6,268 nt of DNA from NCBI GenBank assembly GCA_006227805.1, contig SBFT01000181.1, positions 1 through 6,268 on the forward strand, given 5' to 3'. Both the position numbers and the translations under genes were made by a program. The DNA is from Paracoccaceae bacterium (GTDB lineage: Bacteria; Pseudomonadota; Alphaproteobacteria; Rhodobacterales; Rhodobacteraceae). The notes beneath the pieces are model-generated. The model did no database searches and was not told the origin of the DNA. It saw only the letters and a list, made by a program, of their open reading frames with translations. The first letter of the stretch is position 1. Each line of letters begins with the position of its first letter. Positions 1 to 5,070 of the stretch are shown here, piece after piece.

Positions 1-873
1 CAGACGCTGGCCGCCAAGCGCCGCCAGCGCATCGACCCCAACCAGGAACTGGTGGCGCTCGGCGCCTCGAACATCGCCTCGGCGGTGTCGGGGGGCTATC
101 CGGTGACGGGGGGCTTCGCGCGGTCGGTCGTGAATTTCGACGCGGGCGCGGTGACGCCCGCCGCGGGTGCGCTGACGGCGATCGGTCTTCTGGGCGCAGC
201 ACTCTACCTCACGCCGCTGCTCTATTTCCTGCCGAAGGCGACGCTGGCCGCCACGATCATCGTCGCGGTCGTCTCGCTGGTGGACCTCGGCGCGCTGCGC
301 CGGGCCTATGACTATTCGCGCGCCGATTTCGCCGCGGTCGCGGTGACGATCCTGCTGACGCTGGGCGCGGGCGTCGAGGCGGGCGTGGCGGCGGGCGTGC
401 TGGTCTCGCTCGCGCTCTTCGTGTGGAAGACCGCGAAACCCCATGTCGCCGAAGTGGGCCGCGTCCCGGGAACCGAGCATTTCCGCAACATCCGCCGCCA
501 CGAGGTCCTGACCGATCCCGCGATCGTCACGCTGCGCATCGACGAAAGCCTCTATTTCGCCAATGCCCGCTGGATGGAGGACATGATCCTGGCCCGCGTC
601 ACCACCGAGCCGCGCCCCAGACACCTGATCCTGATGTTCTCGGCCGTGAACGAGGTCGACTTCTCGGCCCTCGAATCGCTCGAGGCGATCAACAGCCGCC
701 TGACCGACATGGGCGTCACCCTGCACCTGTCCGAGGTGAAGGGTCCCGTGATGGACCGTCTGAAACGCTCGCATTTCCTCGACCAGCTGTCGGGCCAGGT
801 CTTCCTGACCCAGGACCAGGCCTTCGCCACCTTGCGCGGCACAGCGCTGCCGCCCGGGACGGCTGCGACCTGA
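1..873 (+). CDS. SulP-family inorganic anion permease with STAS domain (C-terminal part)
   Basis: Inner-membrane SulP (SLC26-type) transporter; family members move sulfate, bicarbonate or other anions, usually by proton or sodium symport. The frame is open from the first base, so 290 residues are visible and roughly the first half is missing. The fragment starts with the conserved core stretch DPNQELVALGASN (about residues 12-24), then GGYPVTGGFARSVVN, which forms part of the substrate-site region. Hydrophobic helices follow at about 54-77, 80-99 and 110-144. A cytoplasmic STAS domain covers about 170-280, with the typical LYFAN entry (184-188) and the NEVDFSALESL loop (217-227), which holds the serine position where anti-sigma antagonists are phosphorylated. 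The protein ends at TGA 871-873. It converges on the rhodanese gene 112 bp away. The substrate cannot be told from this part; sulfate is plausible beside a sulfurtransferase, but that is inference. Confidence 0.93.
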   Translation, partial: QTLAAKRRQRIDPNQELVALGASNIASAVSGGYPVTGGFARSVVNFDAGAVTPAAGALTAIGLLGAALYLTPLLYFLPKATLAATIIVAVVSLVDLGALRRAYDYSRADFAAVAVTILLTLGAGVEAGVAAGVLVSLALFVWKTAKPHVAEVGRVPGTEHFRNIRRHEVLTDPAIVTLRIDESLYFANARWMEDMILARVTTEPRPRHLILMFSAVNEVDFSALESLEAINSRLTDMGVTLHLSEVKGPVMDRLKRSHFLDQLSGQVFLTQDQAFATLRGTALPPGTAAT

Positions 874-902
874 AGCCTTGCAGGGTCAGGGCAGGGGTCT
901 TG

Positions 903-932
903 GGCCTCGCGCCGCCGTTGCGCGGGCAGGCC
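903..932. terminator. Possible hairpin between convergent genes
   Basis: In the 112-bp gap between the convergent SulP and rhodanese genes there is an inverted repeat. GGCCT then CGCGC (903-912) pairs with GCGCG then AGGCC (920-924 and 928-932), with a 3-nt bulge and a 7-nt loop. No T-run follows on either strand, so it is not a textbook intrinsic terminator. In DNA this GC-rich such a hairpin can arise by chance. Nothing else recognisable lies in the gap. Confidence 0.2.
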
Positions 933-985
933 TCGATGGCAGCGACCCCGCGCGCGGCCCGCGAAACGGCCTCACGGGACGGGCC

Positions 986-1444
986 TTACGGGACAGCCAC
1001 GACGGGCAAGCCGCTGCGCACCCAGCCCGGACCAAGGCGCGAGCCGCTCATGCCCTCGGGCACATCGCGCACGTCGGTGAAGCCCGCATCCGCCAGCGCC
1101 CGCGCAAGCCGCGCCGAGCGCACGCCCGAGGCGCAGATCAACGCGACCGGTCGCGACCTGTCGCCGCCCAGAGCCGCGTCGAGGGTCGCCACGAAATCCG
1201 GGCGGCGCATGTCCAGGGGCAGGGCGCCTTCGCCCAGACCCGTGCTCTTCCATTCCTCGGGACGACGGATGTCGACAAGCGTGATCGTCCCGGCCAGCGC
1301 CGCGCGATGCGCCTCGGCCACGCCGAGAGACCGTGCGCCCACGGCATCGTCCGGAAACAGCGTCGTCCAGACGGCAAGGCCTGCGCCTGCGGCCAGCGTC
1401 CCGCCGACCAGAAGGCCGCGCCGCGTCAGTCCGGGATTGGGCAT
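986..1444 (-). CDS. Signal-anchored/Tat-type single-domain rhodanese (sulfurtransferase-like)
   Basis: A 152-residue protein with one rhodanese domain. The N-terminus has a twin-arginine-like motif, TRRGLLVGG (7-15), followed by a hydrophobic stretch to about residue 30, so it is probably exported by Tat or anchored with the domain in the periplasm. The rhodanese fold starts near residue 38; DIRRPEEW (58-65) is the usual conserved VDxRxxxE segment. The catalytic loop is CASGVRS (104-110), with Cys104 as the likely persulfide-forming residue and the CxxGxRS signature intact, so sulfurtransferase activity is plausible. EGMSGSRLGPGWVRSGLPV near the end is the typical domain close. The ATG start is supported by GGAG (1454-1457) 9 nt upstream. 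It stands alone, convergent with SulP and 194 bp downstream of pxpA. The physiological sulfur donor and acceptor are unknown. The family is clear; the export route is inferred. Confidence 0.88.
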   Translation of the reverse strand: MPNPGLTRRGLLVGGTLAAGAGLAVWTTLFPDDAVGARSLGVAEAHRAALAGTITLVDIRRPEEWKSTGLGEGALPLDMRRPDFVATLDAALGGDRSRPVALICASGVRSARLARALADAGFTDVRDVPEGMSGSRLGPGWVRSGLPVVAVP

Positions 1445-1536
1445 CGGGGAAAGCTCCGTCTCGGTTGCCGTTTCCTGCCGTCTACGCGACAGGGGGGCCG
1501 CGCGACAGTCAATTACCGGTGAGCGCCTTGGCTTCG

Positions 1537-1552
1537 GATCCGGCCCCGGATC
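1537..1552. promoter_or_regulatory. 16-bp dyad GATCCGGCCCCGGATC, operator-like
   Basis: Two 7-bp arms, GATCCGG and CCGGATC, are perfect inverted copies separated by only 2 bases. That suits a dimeric DNA-binding protein better than an RNA hairpin. It lies upstream of the rhodanese start (about 93 bp from the ATG) and is followed by the short palindromes TCGCGA (1551-1556) and GATATC (1555-1560). No regulator gene is in view, so any link is speculative. Confidence 0.25.
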
Positions 1553-1570
1553 GCGATATCCAAAAGTCGT

Positions 1571-1584
1571 ATAATATATATTAT
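1571..1584. promoter_or_regulatory. Perfect AT-only 14-bp palindrome, possible promoter or operator
   Basis: ATAATATATATTAT is a perfect palindrome made only of A and T in GC-rich surroundings. TATAAT, a consensus -10 hexamer, occurs on the plus strand at 1570-1575, and CATAAT on the minus strand at 1580-1585, but neither has a recognisable -35 at 16-18 bp. The minus-strand version would fit transcription of the rhodanese gene with a leader of about 130 nt. It could equally be an operator or a bending/melting site. Confidence 0.3.
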
Positions 1585-1604
1585 GTAATTAATGGACGCA
1601 TCCG

Positions 1605-1630
1605 GAATTGTCTTCGCCGCCAGAAAATTC
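1605..1630 (-). terminator. Weak hairpin just downstream of pxpA
   Basis: Starting 8 bp after the pxpA stop, GAATT (1605-1609) pairs with AATTC (1626-1630). After one mismatch, TCT (1611-1613) pairs with AGA (1622-1624), leaving an 8-nt loop. The minus-strand RNA would fold the same way. No U-tract follows directly, only an AT-rich region about 20 bp further on. It may mark the operon's 3' end or protect the mRNA, but the fold is weak. Confidence 0.22.
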
Positions 1631-1638
1631 AAGGATTC

Positions 1639-2409
1639 TCAGTGTCTTCCGTTGAACTGCTTCAGAACGATCCCTTCCGCCTCCAGGCAGGCCCGCACCG
1701 ATCTGGCGATCTCGACCGCTTCGGGCGTGTCCCCGTGCAGACAGATCGTGTCGATGTTCGTCTCGATCCGCTTGCCGCTCTCGGCGATGATCGCGCCGGC
1801 CTTGACCATCCGGACGATGCGCGGACCCGCAAGCGCCGCGTCATGGATCACGGCGCCGGGCTTCGCGCGGTCGACCAGCGTTGCGTCGTCGTTGTAGGCG
1901 CGATCGGCGAAGATTTCTCCGGCCCAGGCGCAGCCGAGATCGCGCACCGCGCGTTCCTGCGCGGTTCCGGCCAGCACCATGATGATAATTTCGGGCTGAA
2001 CCTTCAGCGCGGCCTCATAGCAGGCGCGCGCCATGGCCTGGTCCTCGCTGGCCATGTTGGCCATTGCGCCGTGCAGCTTCAGGTGCCGCACATGCGCGCC
2101 CTGGGCACGCGCCAGTGCCTGCGCGGCGCCGACCTGGTATGCGACAAGGTTCGCAAGGCTTTGATGCGGCATGGAAATCCGCCGCCGGCCAAAGCCTTGC
2201 AGATCGGCGAAACCGGGATGCGCGCCGATGCCGACACCCTTGTCGTGGGCCAGTTTCATCGTCGCCGCCATCACGTCCCAATCGCCGGCATGACAGCCGC
2301 AGGCGATGTTGGCCGAGGTGATGACATCCAGAAGCGCCGCATCCCGTCCCATCACCCAGGGCCCGAAGCTTTCACCCATGTCCGCGTTCAGGTCGACGGT
2401 TTGTGCCAT
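1639..2409 (-). CDS. pxpA: 5-oxoprolinase subunit A (LamB/YcsF family)
   Basis: 256 residues, normal length for PxpA, the subunit that with PxpB and PxpC carries out ATP-dependent opening of 5-oxo-L-proline to L-glutamate in the cytoplasm. Family landmarks in order are VDLNADMGESFG (5-16), ANIACGCHAGDW (33-44), GIGAHPGFADLQGFGRR (60-76), KLHGAMAN (111-118), EIFADRAYNDD (165-175), the PGAVI segment (184-188) and ICLHGDTPEAV (222-232). The likely metal or active-site His and Asp residues of these motifs are kept. Differences from the E. coli protein, recalled from memory, include KPHGMLYN becoming KLHGAMAN and CGFHAGD becoming CGCHAGD. It is the last gene of the operon, 3 bp after the pxpC stop, with a strong GGAGGAGG ribosome site inside the end of pxpC. 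The family call is firm; 5-oxoproline as substrate is inferred from the complete pxpABC set. Confidence 0.93.
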   Translation of the reverse strand: MAQTVDLNADMGESFGPWVMGRDAALLDVITSANIACGCHAGDWDVMAATMKLAHDKGVGIGAHPGFADLQGFGRRRISMPHQSLANLVAYQVGAAQALARAQGAHVRHLKLHGAMANMASEDQAMARACYEAALKVQPEIIIMVLAGTAQERAVRDLGCAWAGEIFADRAYNDDATLVDRAKPGAVIHDAALAGPRIVRMVKAGAIIAESGKRIETNIDTICLHGDTPEAVEIARSVRACLEAEGIVLKQFNGRH

Positions 2410-2412
2410 GGT

Positions 2413-3432
2413 TCAGTCCTCCTCCGGATCGGCGCCTGAAGAAACGCCGCTGATCAATTGATATTCCAACAGATTATGGATGCTTGCCGGGTCGCGCACC
2501 AGGGGTTCGACCCGGGATTTCAACGCCTCGATCTCGGCCAGATGGCGCAGGTTCAGCGCCAGCGCCTCGTCCAGCCCGACGAAGCGGAACCGCAAGGTCG
2601 CGCCCGGTCCCGCCTGCGCCACACGCGGCAGGTCCGACGGGATCACGGTGCCGATCCGGGGATAGCCACCGGTGGTCTGGCATTCCGCCAGCAGCACGTA
2701 GGGCGCGCCGTCGCCGGTCATCTGGATGTCGCCCGGCACGATGATCTCCGAGATCACGTGCAATCCGCCCTCGACATGAAAACCGTCGCCATCGGAATTC
2801 ATGCGCACGCCCATGCGGTTGCCGCGCTGGTCGCGGGAAAAGACCGTGTTTTCGAACCGCTCCAGAGTCTCGGGTGGAAAGAAATCGGTCTGAAGGCTGC
2901 GCAGGACACGGATCTCTCCGCCGTCGAAACGGGGCGTGACTGCCAGCCGGACGCCGCTGCGCCGGGTCCTGGCGGGGCCGACGGGCAGGCGGTCGCCCTG
3001 CCCCAGCGCGGCCCCCAGACCGGCGGTCAGGTGCGCCGAGCGCGCGCCCAGGACAAGCGGCGTGTCGATGCCGCCCGCGACGCTCAGATAGCCATAGGTG
3101 CCCGCGGTCGCCGCGCCGATCTTCAGTTTCGCGCCCCCGGGCAGCAGGTGCGCCGCGTTCCACAGGACCGGCGCACCATCGATCTCGGCCCGCATCGGCG
3201 CGCCGGTCAGCGCCACGGCGATGTCTTCCGTCGCCTCGAACACACCGCCCATGCCGGCCATTTCCACCGCCGCGAGGGTGTCGGACTGACCCAGCAGCGC
3301 CGCGCCTTCCGACAGCGCAAGCCGGTCCGCGGCGCCGCCCCGGGACAGGCCCTGGGCCAGCAGACCCGTCCGGCCCATGTCCTGGACGGTCAGGCCCGGC
3401 CCGGCCTGGTGGCAGATCAGGGCGCGGGTCAT
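2413..3432 (-). CDS. pxpC: 5-oxoprolinase subunit C (biotin-dependent carboxyltransferase-like fold)
   Basis: 339 residues, typical of PxpC/KipA. These proteins are often labelled biotin-dependent carboxyltransferase or allophanate hydrolase subunit 2 because they resemble part of urea amidolyase, but with PxpA and PxpB they form 5-oxoprolinase. Visible motifs are GPGLTVQDMGRTG (11-23), the GGAADRLAL segment (32-40), YLSVAGGIDTPLVLGARSAHL (115-135), GNRMGVRM (204-211), SEIIVPGDIQMTGDGAPYVLL (228-248), CQTTGGYPRIGTVIPSDL (251-268) and AQAGPG (272-277). All the main family blocks are present, so the subunit looks intact. Its ATG overlaps the pxpB stop as ATGA, and GGAG (3441-3444) lies 8 nt upstream of the start. 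The acidic tail GADPEED is written by the bases that also form the pxpA ribosome site. The family is certain; substrate is inferred from context. Confidence 0.93.
   Translation of the reverse strand: MTRALICHQAGPGLTVQDMGRTGLLAQGLSRGGAADRLALSEGAALLGQSDTLAAVEMAGMGGVFEATEDIAVALTGAPMRAEIDGAPVLWNAAHLLPGGAKLKIGAATAGTYGYLSVAGGIDTPLVLGARSAHLTAGLGAALGQGDRLPVGPARTRRSGVRLAVTPRFDGGEIRVLRSLQTDFFPPETLERFENTVFSRDQRGNRMGVRMNSDGDGFHVEGGLHVISEIIVPGDIQMTGDGAPYVLLAECQTTGGYPRIGTVIPSDLPRVAQAGPGATLRFRFVGLDEALALNLRHLAEIEALKSRVEPLVRDPASIHNLLEYQLISGVSSGADPEED
2418..2425 (-). promoter_or_regulatory. pxpA ribosome binding site inside the pxpC 3' end
   Basis: The minus strand reads GGAGGAGG, a near-perfect anti-SD match, ending 8 nt before the pxpA ATG at 2409. 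It fixes that start. It lies within the last codons of pxpC, so ribosomes finishing pxpC would sit on it, which suits coupled translation. Confidence 0.75.
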
Positions 3433-4163
3433 GGCAGCGGCTCCATCCGGATGCCATCCTGCCTCCGACGCTTGAAATTGTCGAATTCCTCGCGGGTTAC
3501 GGAGGGAAACTCAACCTCGTCTCCAGGCCGCAGAAGGAAGGGGTCCGGGGCCTCGGGCCGGAACAGCCGCGCCGCGGTCTGGCCCACATGCCGCCAGCCC
3601 GTCGGCGTCGCGACCGAGAACAGGACGAATTGCCGGATCGCCACCACCAGCGCGCCTTCCGGCACGCGCGGCGTCAGACCCTGCTGGCGCGGGATGTCCC
3701 AATGCGGCGGCAAGGCGCCCAGATAGGGCTGGCCCGGCGCGAAGCCGATGGTCTGCACCCGGACGCGCGCGCTGGACAGTTCCGCCACCGCCTGCCCGGG
3801 GCTGATCCCGGCGCGGTGTGCCGCCTCGTCCAGTTGCGGGGCGAGGTCGGTGCCATAGACGGTCGGGATCCGGAACAGACGCCGCCCCTCGGGCAGGTCG
3901 GCCTGCGTCCAGTCGCGCCCCTCCAGTATGTCGGCCAACCGGGCGCGCAACGCCTCGTGCGACAGCCGCCGCGGGTCGAACCGCAGGAAGGCCGAGACCA
4001 GCGAGGTCGAGGTTTCCTCGACCCCCGGCCAGCCTTCGCGGTCGAGGGCCGCGCGCAGCGCCAGCGCGGCGCGGTTGGCGGGTTCGCTCAGGCGGTCTCC
4101 GAAGCTGACCAGCATCCCGTCCAGACCGACAGTGCGGATGATCGGGACGTCAGGCGCGGTCAT
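3429..4163 (-). CDS. pxpB: 5-oxoprolinase subunit B family protein (KipI-like), divergent
   Basis: 244 residues with the PxpB/KipI (allophanate hydrolase subunit 1-type) layout. An N-terminal alpha/beta region contains LVSFGDRLSEPANRAALAL (18-36). The core has IPTVYGTDLAPQLDEAA (99-115), the SPGQAVAEL helix (121-129), IGFAPGQPYLGALP (139-152), PRVPEGALVVA (165-175), ATPTGWRHVGQT (185-196) and LLRPGDEVEF (210-219). Compared with E. coli PxpB as I recall it, the His of the VVELHSS segment is Leu129, PGFPYLG is PGQPYLG, GSVGIGGPQTGVYP is replaced by GALVVAIRQFVLFS, and ATPGGW is ATPTGW. The protein is about 25 residues longer, mostly at the two ends. ATG at 4163 is preceded by TGAGG (4171-4175) 7 nt away. 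The gene overlaps the upstream carrier by 14 bp and pxpC by 4 bp. The family is supported by both motifs and neighbours; the divergence may affect specificity. Confidence 0.88.
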   Translation of the reverse strand: MTAPDVPIIRTVGLDGMLVSFGDRLSEPANRAALALRAALDREGWPGVEETSTSLVSAFLRFDPRRLSHEALRARLADILEGRDWTQADLPEGRRLFRIPTVYGTDLAPQLDEAAHRAGISPGQAVAELSSARVRVQTIGFAPGQPYLGALPPHWDIPRQQGLTPRVPEGALVVAIRQFVLFSVATPTGWRHVGQTAARLFRPEAPDPFLLRPGDEVEFPSVTREEFDNFKRRRQDGIRMEPLP

Positions 4164-5058
4164 GGAGGGGCCTCATCAGCAAGGGGGTCAGATACATCGG
4201 AATCTGGTAGCAGCCGATGAAGATCAACAGGGGCTCGACCACGCGATCGGGCAAGGCGATCAGGAACAAGGCGATGTTGCGGTTGCCCGCCACGATCGAC
4301 ACAGCCGCCCTGCCCTCATCCCGATAGATCAGGAAAGCAAGGACTTGCAAGCCGATGTTCAACGCAAAGACCGCCGCCGCCCAGCCCAGAAGGACCATGG
4401 GATCGGCCCGCAGCAAGGGCCCGATCGCCGACATCAGCCCCACCACGATCACCGCCAGCGCCAGCGCCGTCACCCCGTCCAGCGCGCGCAGCCGCTCGGG
4501 CGTCACCCGCGCATCCATCAGGTGCCGCAGCGCAAGGCCCGCCCCCACCGCGCCCAGGATCACCACGACCAGCCGCAACGCCGCGCCCAGCCCCTCGGCC
4601 CCGCCCAGCTGCGGCAGGGCCCAGAAGACCGGCAGCACCGTCAGCGGAAACAGCGCCGTGCCCAGCACCATCAGCCGCATCGCGGGCGCGGGGTCCTGCC
4701 CCGTCATGATGGCGAAGTTCGGCGCGCCGGTGACGGACGGGGCGGCCAGCATCAGCACCGCCGCCAGCGCGAAGGGTGCGGCCGCCCAGCCCAGCGGCAG
4801 AAGCACCGCCAGCGCCGCCAGCGGCAGCACCAGTTGCAGGACCAGCACAAGGCCCAGGGTGCGCCGCCCCAGAGCCAGCTCGCCCAGGGCCGCCCCGGGG
4901 CCCACGCGGAATGCCGTCAGGAACAGAAGCACCGCCACCAGCGCCGGCAGACAGGGCCGCAGCGCCGCCGCCACCCCCGGCAAGGCCAGCCCCGCCAGCA
5001 GCCCCACGACCAGGCACAGCCTGCCGTTGCGCGCGACGATATGCAGAAGGCCCGTCAC
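4150..5058 (-). CDS. BASS-like (bile acid:sodium symporter superfamily) membrane carrier
   Basis: 302 residues, almost wholly hydrophobic, with about ten predicted helices (roughly 13-31, 37-53, 68-88, 92-112, 128-149, 159-178, 195-215, 221-245, 252-270 and 274-295). This matches the two inverted five-helix repeats of the BASS fold. APSVTGAPNFAIMTGQDPAPAMRLMVLGTALFPLT (106-140) resembles the BASS crossover block with its TAP-N-A-G pattern, and SIVAGNRNIALFLIALP (254-270) resembles the second crossover with GNRN. BASS members are mostly sodium-coupled organic anion importers. The start is GTG at 5058, 9 bp after the TRAP permease stop, and the gene overlaps pxpB by 14 bp, so it belongs to the operon. 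Import or export of the Pxp substrate or product is the natural inference. An auxin-efflux-carrier-type protein of the same broad fold is the alternative; I favour BASS because of the GNRN motif. Confidence 0.75.
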   Translation of the reverse strand: MTGLLHIVARNGRLCLVVGLLAGLALPGVAAALRPCLPALVAVLLFLTAFRVGPGAALGELALGRRTLGLVLVLQLVLPLAALAVLLPLGWAAAPFALAAVLMLAAPSVTGAPNFAIMTGQDPAPAMRLMVLGTALFPLTVLPVFWALPQLGGAEGLGAALRLVVVILGAVGAGLALRHLMDARVTPERLRALDGVTALALAVIVVGLMSAIGPLLRADPMVLLGWAAAVFALNIGLQVLAFLIYRDEGRAAVSIVAGNRNIALFLIALPDRVVEPLLIFIGCYQIPMYLTPLLMRPLHDRA

Positions 5059-5070
5059 CTTGCCCCCTCA
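5059..5070 (-). promoter_or_regulatory. Ribosome site overlapping the TRAP permease stop, supporting a GTG start
   Basis: The minus strand reads TGAGGGGGCAAG directly before GTG at 5058. The TGA of the upstream permease is itself the first part of the GAGG/GAGGGGG Shine-Dalgarno, whose GAGG core (5066-5069) is 7 nt from the GTG. This supports the GTG start over an internal ATG and suggests stop-start coupling. Confidence 0.65.

Larger units (their letters stand above)
1445..1638. other. Intergenic region between pxpA and the rhodanese gene, with AT-rich palindromic core
   Basis: 194 bp without a gene I can support. It is the only clearly AT-rich spot in the window, about 1561-1594, where roughly 34 bases are almost all A/T. 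It contains a hairpin just after pxpA and two longer dyads described separately. It should hold the promoter of the rhodanese gene. On the minus strand a TTGACT hexamer lies at 1507-1512 but has no convincing -10 at normal spacing. CATAAT (1580-1585) resembles a -10 but lacks a good -35. A small open frame beginning at 1592 on the plus strand runs into antisense of pxpA and is not supported. Confidence 0.6.

Noticed and set aside
423..1574. A 383-codon plus-strand open frame crossing the SulP end and the rhodanese gene
   Set aside because: It overlaps two real genes in other frames, is Pro/Arg-rich and has no recognisable domain. High GC content makes stop codons rare.
1605..1630. Calling the post-pxpA hairpin a definite rho-independent terminator
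   Set aside because: The stem is short with a mismatch and is not followed by a U-run, so I list it only as a weak candidate.
1592..1897. Small plus-strand open frame just after a TATAAT hexamer
   Set aside because: No -35 at normal spacing, and most of the frame is antisense to pxpA.
1333..2439. A 368-codon plus-strand open frame over the intergenic region and pxpA
   Set aside because: Antisense to pxpA, which has clear family motifs; no domain seen and no ribosome site noted.
2458..3726. A 422-codon plus-strand open frame opposite pxpC and pxpB
   Set aside because: Shadow of two conserved genes; composition dominated by Arg, Gln and Gly without a recognisable fold.
2413..4163. Reading pxpB and pxpC as allophanate hydrolase subunits or a biotin-dependent carboxyltransferase
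   Set aside because: Those labels come from similarity to urea amidolyase. The complete pxpB-pxpC-pxpA set, with no biotin carboxylase, biotin-carrier or amidase gene in view, fits 5-oxoprolinase better.
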